From an uncultured Rhodospirillaceae bacterium (GTDB lineage Bacteria; Pseudomonadota; Alphaproteobacteria; Rhodospirillales; UBA2165): a stretch of 64,000 bases of DNA. Below, piece by piece: positions 17,863-26,959 of the stretch; position 1 is the first letter of the stretch, and each line of letters opens with the position of its first letter. A model generated the notes under the pieces. That model made no database searches and was not told where the DNA came from. It worked only from the letters and a program-made list of their open reading frames with translations. The stretch is taken from assembly GCA_913020445.1 (NCBI GenBank), contig CAJWAR010000011.1:28195-92194 (forward strand), read 5' to 3'. The position numbers were made by a program, and so were the translations under genes.

Positions 17863-18757
17863 AATTTTGTCCTTCCCAGGAATAGACATCCACCAACTCG
17901 TTTGCGCGAGCGAGCTCCAACGCTTCATTGGCATGTTCGAGGATCGTCTCGACACTCTCCTCAGCCCCGATTGGCGCGATACCGATATGGGTGCTCAGTT
18001 TGACCTGCGTACCGTTTTTCAAATTAAGCGGACTGCCGGAGACTTTACCATGCAGGCGTTTGATCACCAGCTCGGCGACGGTAACATCGGTGTAGGGCAG
18101 GCAGATCAAAAACAAATCGTTATTGATCCGGTACAATTGATCATAAGGTCTTAATTGCGCGGCCAGGGTGATGGCGAATTCGACCAGTACATCAGCCCGG
18201 CTGACATCGACCGTTTCACCGTCCTGGCCGGTGTATTCGGATAGCTCGCAAACCGCGACAGTTGCCTCCTGATCCATCCGCATAACCCGTTCGCGTTCGG
18301 CTTCGATGTAATCGCGCATCGCCATTTCATCGCCGGCGCCGGTCAGATCATCAATATGGGCGACCTGGAATAACGTTTCCCGCTGCAGCTTGAAAATCAT
18401 CTCGTTGAAGTTCGCGGCGGCATCCATGAACTCGTTATATTCTTCCGGCGGAAATTTGCCGGTTTCTGCCAACTTCTCGGCCAATTGCCGGGCATGGGAG
18501 CGCATAGTCTCTAGGCTGAAACCAAGCGCAGGATAAGCCGGGCTATCACCGAACGCATCCCGAGCGTGACTGTAATACCAATTGCGAAACGGCGTATCGA
18601 TGGCAGCGTTATTAATCTCAACGGTCTCGCCGGTCATCCCGGCACCCAATATTCTCAGATGCCAATCCTTCAACCATGAAATATGATCGCCAACTGCCGT
18701 TTCAAGACGTTTAAGTTCCTGGCGCAAATTCTCAGGCGTTTTATAGTCGTCACTCAT
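17723..18757 (-). CDS. CZB-GGDEF protein with degenerate active site
   Basis: A 344-aa protein laid out like E. coli DgcZ: an N-terminal chemoreceptor zinc-binding-like helical bundle (about 10-130) followed by a GGDEF fold (about 140-300). Both sites look eroded. In the CZB part, His is kept in AVGDHISWL, but the position of the Cys in the usual C.FG.W motif is Thr (DTPFRNW), and only one His is seen in the HxxxH region (MRSHARQL). In the GGDEF part the signature loop reads RINNDLF, so cyclase activity is unlikely. It may be a regulatory or c-di-GMP/GTP-binding remnant. The final 46 or so codons are antisense to acyP. It begins 3 nt after the lipB stop. Confidence 0.75.
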   Translation of the reverse strand: MSDDYKTPENLRQELKRLETAVGDHISWLKDWHLRILGAGMTGETVEINNAAIDTPFRNWYYSHARDAFGDSPAYPALGFSLETMRSHARQLAEKLAETGKFPPEEYNEFMDAAANFNEMIFKLQRETLFQVAHIDDLTGAGDEMAMRDYIEAERERVMRMDQEATVAVCELSEYTGQDGETVDVSRADVLVEFAITLAAQLRPYDQLYRINNDLFLICLPYTDVTVAELVIKRLHGKVSGSPLNLKNGTQVKLSTHIGIAPIGAEESVETILEHANEALELARANELVDVYSWEGQNSIQWVIGESPARHLPLPAPLKPDRPGPSADQSGIFQSSDQFGIGCR

Positions 18758-18760
18758 TAT

Positions 18761-19429
18761 CTACTTACCTTCAGTAAATTTCTGAACAAACGTCGCTTTT
18801 AGAATAGCGTCGACATCCCCCATGGTGCAATCAATTCCGAGATCGTGCAAAGACGTGACGCCGTATTCTGCGATGCCGCAGGGCACAATGCCGGAGAAAT
18901 GCTCGAGGTCAGGGCTGACATTGATGGCGATGCCATGAAAAGTAATCCAATGGCGCACGCGAATGCCGATGGCGGCAATCTTCTTTTCTTCGCCATTGTC
19001 CAGCTCGACCCAGATACCGACGCGGCCTTCCCGGCGCTCACCGGTGACGCCGAACTCAGCCAGGCTATCGATTACCCAGGCTTCCAGATCGCGCACGAAT
19101 TGCCTGACATCGGCCCCGCGTTTTTTAAGATCAAGCATGGTGTAGACGACGCGCTGGCCGGGTCCATGATAGGTATATTGGCCGCCGCGGCCAATTTTAT
19201 GAACCGGAAAGCGAGCAGCATCGAGCAAATCTTCATCGCGGGCCGAAGTGCCGGCGGTATAGAGCGGCGGGTGCTCAAGAAACCATAGAAGTTCCGGCTG
19301 GCTGCCGTCGTGGATGCCGGCAACGCGCGCTTCCATAGCGGCATGCGCCGTCTCGTAATCGACGAGTTCAGAGCTGGTCTGCCATTCAAACCCAGCATTC
19401 GTTTCGGTATTTTGCATTATTGTGTCCAT
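18761..19429 (-). CDS. lipB: Octanoyl-[acyl-carrier-protein]:protein N-octanoyltransferase
   Basis: A 222-aa LipB, which moves octanoate from ACP to lipoyl domains in the first step of endogenous lipoate synthesis. The [12 protein letters not shown] motif, catalytic Cys184 in VPCGI and Lys150 in KKIAAIGIR are all present. The start chosen is ATG 19429; an in-frame ATG four codons later is also possible. The CZB-GGDEF gene follows after 3 nt, so they are co-transcribed. Confidence 0.95.
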   Translation of the reverse strand: MDTIMQNTETNAGFEWQTSSELVDYETAHAAMEARVAGIHDGSQPELLWFLEHPPLYTAGTSARDEDLLDAARFPVHKIGRGGQYTYHGPGQRVVYTMLDLKKRGADVRQFVRDLEAWVIDSLAEFGVTGERREGRVGIWVELDNGEEKKIAAIGIRVRHWITFHGIAINVSPDLEHFSGIVPCGIAEYGVTSLHDLGIDCTMGDVDAILKATFVQKFTEGK

Positions 19430-19595
19430 CTCATCTGCTGGTTTATTGCTTTCAGCTCAATTATTCAACTGTTCTGGTGCTCAGGCCACTTGATTAGAGG
19501 CACTTGATTTGCTATTCCCCACCCCTCAAATCATTATCCATTGGGGCTCGCGATCCAAAAAGCGGGCTATTACCAGCCAATGTGATCGAAAAAGT

Positions 19596-19682
19596 GCGGA
19601 CGTGGCGGAACTGGTAGACGCGCAGCGTTGAGGTCGCTGTCCTCGCAAGAGGGTGGAAGTTCGAGTCTTCTCGTCCGCACCA
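19596..19682 (+). tRNA. tRNA-Leu (anticodon GAG)
   Basis: 87 nt including an encoded CCA. The acceptor stem GCGGACG pairs with CGTCCGC, the anticodon stem CAGCG/CGCTG encloses loop TTGAGGT (anticodon GAG), a long class II variable arm is present and the T arm contains TTCGAGT. Discriminator A. Any protein ORF drawn antisense here is spurious. Confidence 0.95.
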
Positions 19683-19771
19683 ATTCTTTAAAATGTCAGG
19701 GGCCATCTTCTTGGGGCTTGATCCGGGGTCCAGCATGTATGGACTTGCCTTTGGTCTCCCCACAAGCAATC

Positions 19772-19801
19772 CGTCATGCGCGGGCTTGACCCGCGTATCC
19801 A
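19772..19801 (+). repeat. 30-nt inverted repeat, left copy
   Basis: This 30-nt segment recurs exactly, in inverted orientation, at 20721-20750. Internally it folds: CGCGGG and CCCGCG arms around CTTGA. Similar words (a GGGCTTGACCC core preceded by GTCAT and followed by ATCCA) are common intergenic repeats in Alphaproteobacteria. The pair encloses the Sel1 lipoprotein gene. Confidence 0.85.
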
Positions 19802-19824
19802 TCTAAAAAACGGTTCAAAAAGTA

Positions 19825-19848
19825 AACTGTCACCAAATTTTCGTCACC
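19825..19848. repeat. GTCACC-AATT-GTCACC motif
   Basis: TGTCACCAAATT followed by CGTCACC. The same arrangement (GTCACC, AATT, GTCACC) is found at 59812-59839, suggesting a degraded copy of one short repeat family. Confidence 0.4.
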
Positions 19849-19864
19849 GAGTTTGTAAATACAT

Positions 19865-19892
19865 TTGCACTCAATTTTTTACCCGCTATAGT
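19865..19892 (+). promoter_or_regulatory. Candidate promoter of the Sel1 lipoprotein gene
   Basis: TTGCAC (19865-19870), 16-nt spacer and TATAGT (19887-19892), 37 nt upstream of the ATG at 19929. The -10 matches consensus at five of six positions; the -35 is weak. Confidence 0.35.
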
Positions 19893-19928
19893 ATATAAGT
19901 TTTAATTTAAAACTATCTGGTGTGAAAC

Positions 19929-20621
19929 ATGTCCCGAAAATTTGTAGCTCTATTATCTTTACTTTTTATTCTTGGCAGCTGTGTTGCAACCGGTAACTAT
20001 CAACGTGGATTGGACGCCTATAATCAAAATGATTATTCAACTGCCTTACTAGAGTGGAAGACACTTGCTGAACAGGGCAACCGTAAAGCTCAGTTCTTTC
20101 TTGGGCAAATGTACTTTAAAGGGCTGGGCGTTTCCAAAAACATCAAAAACGCATTTAAATGGTTCAGTCTTGCTGCCGAACAAGATGACTCTGTCGCCTT
20201 GAACAATCTGGGAGTTATGTATGATAAAGGATTGGGTGTTTTACAGGATTTCAAAATTGCGTCCAATTATTTCGAGCTTTCTGCGGAACGAGGATACGCG
20301 CTTGGGCAGAATAATTTGGGTAAATTGTATTATTTCGGTCGTGGTGTACCAAGAGATTTTAAAAAAGCTTTCAAACTGTTTGAACTTGCCGCTAAGAATG
20401 AATTTGCCAATGCTCAGTATAATTTAGGAGTAATGTACGAAAAAGGCCATGGAGTTAAACGAGATCTCGTTCAATCTTATAAATGGTATGATATAGCTTT
20501 TTCTTTGGGTTACCGAGACGCTCTAAAACGTATGGTGAATGTCAAGAGGCGGCTAACCCATCCGCAATTGGTCAAGGCGGAACAGCTGTCTTTCGGTTGG
20601 TTGCTCAATAGTTTGAAATAG
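19929..20621 (+). CDS. Sel1-repeat lipoprotein
   Basis: A 230-aa protein with a lipoprotein signal peptide (lipobox LGSC, Cys18) followed by about five Sel1/TPR-like repeats of 36 residues, each with the A..(N/F)LG.(M/L)Y..G.GV.(R/K)D pattern and the next helix KAFKWF or KAFKLF. Sel1 repeats form an alpha-solenoid for protein binding. It is less GC-rich than its neighbours, stands alone, and is bracketed by exact 30-nt inverted repeats, which hints at acquisition as a cassette. Its partner is unknown. Confidence 0.85.
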   Translation: MSRKFVALLSLLFILGSCVATGNYQRGLDAYNQNDYSTALLEWKTLAEQGNRKAQFFLGQMYFKGLGVSKNIKNAFKWFSLAAEQDDSVALNNLGVMYDKGLGVLQDFKIASNYFELSAERGYALGQNNLGKLYYFGRGVPRDFKKAFKLFELAAKNEFANAQYNLGVMYEKGHGVKRDLVQSYKWYDIAFSLGYRDALKRMVNVKRRLTHPQLVKAEQLSFGWLLNSLK

Positions 20622-20720
20622 GCCAATAACTTACCCGAAAAATCTTCGCAAAATGTGTTCCTTATTTGTAACGTGTACCTGCAGGCTTTATGAATTTGTT
20701 GAGCGTTGGTTTTTTAAAAC

Positions 20721-20750
20721 TGGATACGCGGGTCAAGCCCGCGCATGACG
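20721..20750 (-). repeat. 30-nt inverted repeat, right copy
   Basis: Exact reverse complement of 19772-19801. Both copies are also flanked by an A-tract (or T-tract) on the same relative side, so the true repeat is slightly longer and imperfect. Confidence 0.85.
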
Positions 20751-20837
20751 GCGGGGGAGGGAATACTTAGAGCCTAAAGTAAAGAATGTTGCTGCTAGTG
20801 ATATTGATGCAACTTGGTAGAACCTCTCGGTTCGCCC

Positions 20838-21269
20838 TCAGGTCGTTTCCTTAGTTGATCGAAACTTTATTTCATAATTCTCTGGTATGCCTAACCATTC
20901 CTTTGCCGCTTCAATATCACGGAACGGTTTTCGCTCAACTTTAGATTTATTGAACCTGCCGGTGATTACGAACTGATGTAGAATAGCGTAACTTCGAGCA
21001 TCCGCGACAACCGTAGCCCATCGGCAGTTGCCAAATGATTCATCATATTTCCTCAATTTTTCTTCGGCTATTTCAGAAATATATTTGAACGTTGCTTCTT
21101 CCGGATAGGTTAGATCACGGGCATCACGCAACATGTTCATACCAATCTTAAAGTCAGGATGGTTGAGCACCATTTCCAGTGATTGTTCCCTGTTATCTAA
21201 ATCAAAGTCACCTGCCAATTTGGTGAATACGCAGTTGACCGCTGGATCAATGAAAATGGTGTAGGGCAT
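20838..21269 (-). CDS. Hypothetical STAS-like protein
   Basis: A 143-aa soluble protein. The pattern of an early strand (CVFTKLAGDFDLD), a helix, RDARDL, and a later DIEAAKEWLG helix resembles SpoIIAA/STAS-like small proteins that follow the form of F..D.R......a..WL. It has no signal peptide or membrane segment. The neighbours give no functional clue, and the family assignment is by shape only. Confidence 0.6.
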   Translation of the reverse strand: MPYTIFIDPAVNCVFTKLAGDFDLDNREQSLEMVLNHPDFKIGMNMLRDARDLTYPEEATFKYISEIAEEKLRKYDESFGNCRWATVVADARSYAILHQFVITGRFNKSKVERKPFRDIEAAKEWLGIPENYEIKFRSTKETT

Positions 21270-21358
21270 TATGAAAGACTAGCTTTGATGATTATTATAT
21301 TCAAGTTCAACGAAGAACTCGGCAATGCCGATAAATATCACATCGTGAGGTAAGATAC

Positions 21359-21529
21359 TTAATCGGGCACCTTGCCTGATTCGAGATAATAGAGCGCCAT
21401 TAACGTATAGGCCGTTGTCCAGGCGCCGGTGTCCGGGTCGGCATGATAGGGCCACTGATCGCCGATCTCGTCCCGCGTACTTGCCACACGCGCCAGTAAA
21501 TGATTGAGCGCGTCATCTCGCTTAGCCAT
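21359..21529 (-). CDS. Small hypothetical protein (56 aa)
   Basis: Starts MAKRDDALNHLLARV and ends ESGKVPD. The ATG at 21529 overlaps the end of the glutathione transferase gene by 8 nt (ATGGCTAA), a layout that implies translational coupling. The segment WPYHADPDTGAWTTAYTLMA looks like a piece of an alpha/alpha-barrel protein such as a glucuronyl hydrolase or terpene-cyclase repeat, so this may be a remnant. Function unknown. Confidence 0.55.
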   Translation of the reverse strand: MAKRDDALNHLLARVASTRDEIGDQWPYHADPDTGAWTTAYTLMALYYLESGKVPD

Positions 21530-22151
21530 TCTGGTTTGCTCCTTGATAGTCCATTTTCTCGGCCTGCATGGCTTCCTGAACTTTAGGCCGCGCTTTGACG
21601 CGTTCGACATAAGTCTCCAGGGTTGGCCACCGGCTCATATCAACATCAACAAACTGAGCCCAGTTAAGAATGGTAAAGCAATAAGCATCGGCGACGGTAA
21701 AAGTATCACCGAGCAAATACGGTTTTCCGTCCAAATGCTTGGCCAGATAATCGAAGCGGCCATAAAGTCTCTGACGAGCGGAATCAAGAATATCGGCGGG
21801 CAAATCAGAGCTAAACAGTGGCGTGAACCCGCGGTGCAATTCCGCTAAGGTAAAGGTCAGCCATTCAGCAACTCGGTAACGCTCAATACTGCCGACGGGC
21901 GGGATGAGGTTTGATTTGGGTGCGAGGTCAGCAATATATTGCACCATTGGCGCGCCTTCGGTGAGTATTTGCCCATCATCAAGTTCCAAGACGGGGACAT
22001 AGCCCTTGGGATTTATCTGGCTGAAATCTGCGCCGCTGGCGGTTCTTAGGGTTTTTAAATCTACCCATTCGAGCTCAAATTCAAGACCGGCTTCACGCAG
22101 AACGATATGGGGCGACAGCGAACACGCACTGACATCGTAATAAAGTTTCAT
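21522..22151 (-). CDS. Glutathione S-transferase family protein
   Basis: A 209-aa cytosolic GST. The N-terminal thioredoxin-like domain begins MKLYYDVSACSLSPHIVLRE with a catalytic-type Ser/Cys (SACS), and GYVPVLELDDGQILTEG holds the cis-Pro and glutathione gamma-Glu recognition. The C-terminal helical domain has the LLGDTFTVADAYCFTILNW capping motif. It resembles bacterial beta-class GSTs. ATG 22151 is preferred over TTG 22154. A 56-aa gene is coupled downstream. Confidence 0.9.
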   Translation of the reverse strand: MKLYYDVSACSLSPHIVLREAGLEFELEWVDLKTLRTASGADFSQINPKGYVPVLELDDGQILTEGAPMVQYIADLAPKSNLIPPVGSIERYRVAEWLTFTLAELHRGFTPLFSSDLPADILDSARQRLYGRFDYLAKHLDGKPYLLGDTFTVADAYCFTILNWAQFVDVDMSRWPTLETYVERVKARPKVQEAMQAEKMDYQGANQNG

Positions 22152-22177
22152 CAATTTAATTTAAATTTTTAACGCGA

Positions 22178-22969
22178 TTAGTCAAAGCACTTATAGTCTT
22201 CATCGCAGATAGACTGTTTTTGTTCGGCGCGTTTCATTAGCACGCTGATTACGTGATTGCGTATCTGGGTGAGCTCGCCGCTCGCTTTCATTTTTTTAAA
22301 CACGGCCGAAATTTTCGGCACCAAGGCGATATGTTTGTTGTTGAGATAGTGGAACAAATCAAACCGCATAATGGCAGGATTAAGTTCTTTAATTTGCTCA
22401 ATGCCAAGCTGCTTCATCTGATAAAGGCCATTGAGGCGCGGCGAGACAATAATATCAAAGCGATCTTTGCGCAGCATTTGAAACATGGTTTTGTAATCAC
22501 TGACCGCGCGGGAATCCATGCTGGTGGTATTATTCTCAGCAAATTTGATGCCGCGGATATAGCCTATTCGGTAGGGGCGGAGACTTTCCCAGCCATCCAC
22601 TTTAAAGGTTTTAGCAAGGGAAAATACGGTGCCTTGAATATAGTTAATGGCGGGATAAATTTGGATTAAATTGTGATATTTGGCGGCGATGCCATTGATG
22701 CGTTGAACTTCACCATCAACTTTACCGCTATTGGCAAGGCGCAATGCGCGCTCGCCAGGAAATTTTTTAATCTGCACATCGATACCAATACGCTTGTAGG
22801 CTTTTCGTGTGATCACTTCACTGGTGACGGTATCGATCGTATTGGGCGGCGTCACGAAGACAAGCTTTGTCTGCGCCTCGGCAGTTCTGGTCATGGCTGC
22901 AGACAAGCCGACAACCATTAAGCTCACGATCACGATTCGCTTAAAATATGTAATTTTAGCATCCATCAT
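22178..22969 (-). CDS. Periplasmic substrate-binding protein (type 2 PBP fold)
   Basis: A 263-aa exported protein with a signal peptide ending near AEAQ. It resembles solitary solute-binding proteins of the amino-acid (HisJ/PAAT-like) class, with the hinge pattern YRIGYIRGIKFAEN and a long C-terminal helix. No permease or ATPase gene is adjacent, so it may feed a distant transporter or act in sensing. It ends about 27 nt before the GST start on the same strand. Confidence 0.7.
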   Translation of the reverse strand: MMDAKITYFKRIVIVSLMVVGLSAAMTRTAEAQTKLVFVTPPNTIDTVTSEVITRKAYKRIGIDVQIKKFPGERALRLANSGKVDGEVQRINGIAAKYHNLIQIYPAINYIQGTVFSLAKTFKVDGWESLRPYRIGYIRGIKFAENNTTSMDSRAVSDYKTMFQMLRKDRFDIIVSPRLNGLYQMKQLGIEQIKELNPAIMRFDLFHYLNNKHIALVPKISAVFKKMKASGELTQIRNHVISVLMKRAEQKQSICDEDYKCFD

Positions 22970-23200
22970 CTACTCAGCTTTCATAAAGGTATAAGTAATC
23001 TAGCTTAAATGAGAAATAAGGGAATTATTAAAAGTAAGTAAGAACTAAATTCCGATTATCCAAAATATCGATCCTAACTGCCTTTTAAGCAGAAACTTAG
23101 TTTGAAAAAGCGTGCGAAAAATTCTAAGTGAGTCTGGTAGGCATTATTGTTTTTAGTGCATAATCAAGGCATTAGTACCGCATAGATACAGGAGAGGCCT

Positions 23201-25489
23201 GTGGCCGATAAATTAGACCAGGAAGCGCTTGATTATCATCGCTTGCCGACACCGGGCAAGGTTGCGGTTGTGCCAACCAAGCCGCTCGCCAATCAACATG
23301 ATCTTTCTTTAGCTTATTCACCCGGCGTCGCTGCCGCATCGATGTTAATCCATGATGATCCCGCCGAAGCCGCCAATATGACGTCACGGGCTAATTTGGT
23401 TGCCGTGGTCACAAACGGTACGGCTGTTTTGGGGCTCGGCAATATCGGTGCACTCGCTGCCAAACCGGTAATGGAAGGGAAGGCCGGCCTGTTTAAAAAG
23501 TTCGCCGGCATTGATGTATTCGATATTGAGGTCGACGAAACTGATCCGGAAAAATTTGTAGATATCGTTGCGTCCCTCGAACCGACTTTCGGCGGCATCA
23601 ATCTGGAAGATATCAAAGCGCCCGAATGCTTTGTCATTGAAGCCGCCCTCAAGGAGCGTATGAACATTCCGGTGATGCATGACGATCAGCATGGCACGGC
23701 GATTATTGTCGGTGCGGCGATCCTCAATGGTCTAAAAGTCGTCGGTAAAAAAATTGGTGACGTTAAATTGGTTGTTTCGGGGGCGGGATCGGCGGCGCTG
23801 GCGTGTCTCGATCTATTGGTTAAGCTCGGCATAAAAAAGAAAAATATCTTCGTCTCGGATATCGCGGGGGTGATTTATGAGGGGCGCACCGAAGAAACCA
23901 ATGATTACAACATTCGCTATGCGCAAAAGACCAAGGCGCGGACTCTTGGTGATATCATTGATGGCGCTGATGTGTTCTTAGGCGTTTCAGCACCGGGCGT
24001 GCTTAAACCGGAAATGGTCAAGGCAATGGCGGCCCGTCCGCTTATTTTGGCGCTGGCTAATCCGGAACCTGAAATCCGGCCGGAAGCTGTCAAAGAGGTG
24101 CGTGATGATGCCATCATGGCGACGGGGCGCACCGACTATCCGAATCAGGTCAACAATGTGCTGTGTTTCCCGTTTCTCTTTCGGGGTGCGCTTGATGTCG
24201 GTGCGACCGCGATCAACGATGAAATGAAGATGGCTTGCGTAAATGCGTTGGCAAAATTGGCGGAGGCCGAATCCGATGAGACGGTGGTTCAAGCCTATGG
24301 CCTGCAGGAGCTAAATTTTGGCCCGGAATATCTCATCCCCAAACCGTTCGATCCGCGACTGATGGCGAAAATTGCGCCGGCGGTTGCTAAGGCGGCAATG
24401 GATTCAGGTGTGGCGACGCGTCCCATTGAAGATTTCAAGGCTTACAACCAGAAAATGCTCGAGTTCGTTGTTCGCTCGGGCTATGTGATGAAACCGGTAT
24501 TTGATCAGGCGCGGGAGAACCCCAAACGTGTTGTCTATGCTGATGGGGAATCCCAACGCGTGCTTCGCGCCGTGCAAAATGGTGTCGATAGTTTGTTCGT
24601 CAAACCGATCTTAATCGGGCGGCGCAATGTCGTGGCGCTACGTATCGAACAGCTTGGCTTGCGGCTGAAAATGGACGAAGATTTTGAGCTGGTAGATCCC
24701 GAGCGCGATGACCGTTACCGCGAATATTGGGAGCTTTATCATTCTTTGATGAGCCGTCACGGCACCTCGATCAACGAAGCGCGCACAATCGTTCGCACCA
24801 ATACCACGGTTATTGCCGCCCTGATGGTTAAGCGCAAAGAAGCGGATGCAATGCTCTGCGGCGCCACCGGTCGCTATACCGATCACCTGCCACATTTGTT
24901 CAGAATAATCGGTTTGAAGCCAGACGTCAGCCGGGCGGCCTCAATGAGCATGCTGATCCTGTCCAGCGGTATATATTTCCTGGTTGATCCTTATGTAAAC
25001 CCGGGACCAACCGCTGAACAGATTGCCGATTTTACCGTGCTGGCGGCGCAGGAAGTGAGGCGCTTCGGCATTACGCCAAAAGCGGCTTTGTTATCACACT
25101 CTAACTTCGGCAGTTCCAACCGGCCAACCGCCAGGAAAATGCGGGATGCGGTCGATCTCATTCGTAAGCTTGACCCCGAACTCGAAGTCGATGGTGAGAT
25201 GCATGCCGAAACAGCCTTATCTGAAGAGTTACGTGAAAAACTCATTTCTGATTCCAAGCTGTCTGGCTCGGCTAATTTACTGGTTATGCCATCGCTGGAT
25301 GCGGCAAATATTTCACACGGTTTGGTTCGCATGCTGGGCGATGGTATGTCGGTTGGTCCGTTATTACTCGGCATGAAACAACCAGCGCATATTCTCCAGG
25401 AAGGTGCAACGGCGCGCGGCATTATCAATATGACGGCCTTAACGGTCGTCGAAGCCCAGAGCGAGACCGACGGAGAACTGCCCTTATGA
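23201..25489 (+). CDS. maeB: NADP-dependent malic enzyme with phosphotransacetylase-like domain
   Basis: A 762-aa MaeB-type enzyme that oxidatively decarboxylates malate to pyruvate with NADPH formation. Residues 1-430 are the malic enzyme part: catalytic Tyr in LAYSPGVAA, Lys in [14 protein letters not shown], metal site DIEVDE, and a Rossmann [11 protein letters not shown]. Residues 430-762 are the phosphotransacetylase-like domain used for acetyl-CoA regulation. It starts at GTG 23201 after GGAGAGG. The mgtE gene begins 3 nt after its stop. Confidence 0.95.
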   Translation: MADKLDQEALDYHRLPTPGKVAVVPTKPLANQHDLSLAYSPGVAAASMLIHDDPAEAANMTSRANLVAVVTNGTAVLGLGNIGALAAKPVMEGKAGLFKKFAGIDVFDIEVDETDPEKFVDIVASLEPTFGGINLEDIKAPECFVIEAALKERMNIPVMHDDQHGTAIIVGAAILNGLKVVGKKIGDVKLVVSGAGSAALACLDLLVKLGIKKKNIFVSDIAGVIYEGRTEETNDYNIRYAQKTKARTLGDIIDGADVFLGVSAPGVLKPEMVKAMAARPLILALANPEPEIRPEAVKEVRDDAIMATGRTDYPNQVNNVLCFPFLFRGALDVGATAINDEMKMACVNALAKLAEAESDETVVQAYGLQELNFGPEYLIPKPFDPRLMAKIAPAVAKAAMDSGVATRPIEDFKAYNQKMLEFVVRSGYVMKPVFDQARENPKRVVYADGESQRVLRAVQNGVDSLFVKPILIGRRNVVALRIEQLGLRLKMDEDFELVDPERDDRYREYWELYHSLMSRHGTSINEARTIVRTNTTVIAALMVKRKEADAMLCGATGRYTDHLPHLFRIIGLKPDVSRAASMSMLILSSGIYFLVDPYVNPGPTAEQIADFTVLAAQEVRRFGITPKAALLSHSNFGSSNRPTARKMRDAVDLIRKLDPELEVDGEMHAETALSEELREKLISDSKLSGSANLLVMPSLDAANISHGLVRMLGDGMSVGPLLLGMKQPAHILQEGATARGIINMTALTVVEAQSETDGELPL

Positions 25490-25492
25490 TGG

Positions 25493-26884
25493 ATGAATAC
25501 GATGGATGAAAATATCATTGGCGTGCAGGAATCAGGCGCTGCCGATGAATTGACGTCCGAATTCGTCGCCTCGATAAATCTTGCACTCGATCTAAATGAA
25601 ACGGCTGAAGCCAAAAATTTAGCGCAGTCGTTGCATTATGCTGATCTTGCAGACTTGCTGGAAAATCTCGCCCATGCTCAGCGCGAAAATCTCGTTGAAG
25701 CACTGCGCAGCGAATTTGATCCGAACGTGCTGGCCGAACTTGACGACACGGTCCGGGAACGCGTCATTGATCAGCTTGGCCTTTCCCAAGTCGCCGAGGC
25801 GGTAGCGGAACTTGAAATTGATGATGCGGTTGAAGTTGTTGAAGAACTTGAACCCCAAGAGCAGCGCGAAATCCTTGAGGCTCTGCCAGCTGGTGATAGG
25901 ACGCTCATTGAACAGGGCTTGTCCTATCCGGAAGACAGTGCCGGTCGTCTGATGCAGCGCGAAGTCGTTGCCGTGCCGATGGATTGGACCGTGGGCCAGG
26001 CGATCGATTATATGCGCGACACTGAAAATCTGCCGACTGATTTCTTTGATATTTTTCTGGTCGATCCGCGTCATATTCCAATGGGCACAGTACCGCTTAG
26101 CCGGGTCATGCGGGCTCGGCGTGAGATCGAACTTACTCAAGTTATGCGGAAACACATCAAGATTGTGCCGGTGGGGATGGACCAGGAAGAAGTCGCCTTT
26201 TTATTCCGCCAGCGCGATTTAATCTCGGCCCCGGTGGTCGATGAAAGTGACCGGCTGGTCGGTGTCATCACGGTCGATGATATTGTCGATGTTATCGACG
26301 AAGAACATGAAGAAGATATTATGCGCCTTGCCGGTGTCGGTGAAGAGGATGATCTTTATTCTGCTGTCATCGATACCATGAAATCCCGTTTTTCCTGGCT
26401 GCTGATCCATTTGGTGGCAGCCATTATTGCCGCCTACGTGATTAGTTTTTTCGCCGGCACCATTGAAGAGATGGTGGCTTTGGCCATATTAATGCCGATT
26501 GTTGCGGCCATGGGCGGTACGGCCTCAGTGCAGACACTAACCGTGGCGGTGCGCGCCCTGGCGATGAAAGAGCTGACCATGGCCAACGCCTACCGGACGA
26601 TTGGCAAGGAAGTTGCGGTCGGTGTTTTAAACGGAGCCATATTCGCCGTGCTGATCGGCGCGGTGGCCTGGGGTTGGTTCGGCAGTCCGGCGCTCGGTGG
26701 CGTCATCGGCTTGGCGATCATCATTAATCTTATTGTCGCTGGCCTTGCCGGCAGCTCACTACCCATTCTGTTGCAGCGCATGGGATTTGATCCGGCCGTG
26801 GCGTCCAGCGCTTTCCTCACGTCGATCACCGATGTAGTGGGTTTCTATGTCTTCTTAGGCCTGGCTGCGAGTTTACTGCTTTAA
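25493..26884 (+). CDS. mgtE: MgtE-family magnesium transporter
   Basis: A 463-aa Mg2+ channel. The acidic N domain (superhelical, about 20-140) with repeated EEL/DD, two CBS domains (about 145-270) and a C-terminal five-helix membrane domain starting near FSWLLIHLVAAIIAAY (about residue 300) follow the MgtE plan. The cytosolic domains gate the pore by Mg2+ binding. The pore signature PIVAAMGGTASVQTLTVAVRA is intact. A downstream ATG at 25502 is an alternative start. Co-transcribed with maeB. Confidence 0.93.
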   Translation: MNTMDENIIGVQESGAADELTSEFVASINLALDLNETAEAKNLAQSLHYADLADLLENLAHAQRENLVEALRSEFDPNVLAELDDTVRERVIDQLGLSQVAEAVAELEIDDAVEVVEELEPQEQREILEALPAGDRTLIEQGLSYPEDSAGRLMQREVVAVPMDWTVGQAIDYMRDTENLPTDFFDIFLVDPRHIPMGTVPLSRVMRARREIELTQVMRKHIKIVPVGMDQEEVAFLFRQRDLISAPVVDESDRLVGVITVDDIVDVIDEEHEEDIMRLAGVGEEDDLYSAVIDTMKSRFSWLLIHLVAAIIAAYVISFFAGTIEEMVALAILMPIVAAMGGTASVQTLTVAVRALAMKELTMANAYRTIGKEVAVGVLNGAIFAVLIGAVAWGWFGSPALGGVIGLAIIINLIVAGLAGSSLPILLQRMGFDPAVASSAFLTSITDVVGFYVFLGLAASLLL

Positions 26885-26887
26885 AAG

Positions 26888-26912
26888 TTAATTCACGACA
26901 GTCGTGAATTAA
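26888..26912. repeat. Perfect palindrome with core CGACAGTCG (copy 1)
   Basis: TTAATTCACGAC, one A, then the exact reverse complement, in the convergent gap after mgtE. It could fold as a hairpin and act as a bidirectional terminator. Related copies are at 26933-26956 and 39670-39694. Confidence 0.75.
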
Positions 26913-26932
26913 CGAAGTTGTGAATTTATGTG

Positions 26933-26956
26933 AATTTCACGACAGTCGTTAATTAA
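26933..26956. repeat. CGACAGTCG palindrome (copy 2, imperfect)
   Basis: AATTTCACGAC, A, GTCGTTAATTAA. Nearly the same as the copy 20 nt upstream but with two arm mismatches, consistent with duplication and decay. Confidence 0.65.
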
Positions 26957-26959
26957 CCT

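Noticed and set aside
19512..19802. A 96-codon minus-strand ORF over the tRNA-Leu region.
   Set aside because: It is antisense to a complete tRNA and reads through the inverted repeat; the protein is a known type of artefact.
23095..23129. ACTTAG...CTAAGT inverted repeat upstream of maeB as a possible operator.
   Set aside because: Six-bp arms with a 23-nt spacer in AT-rich DNA are too weak to support a site.
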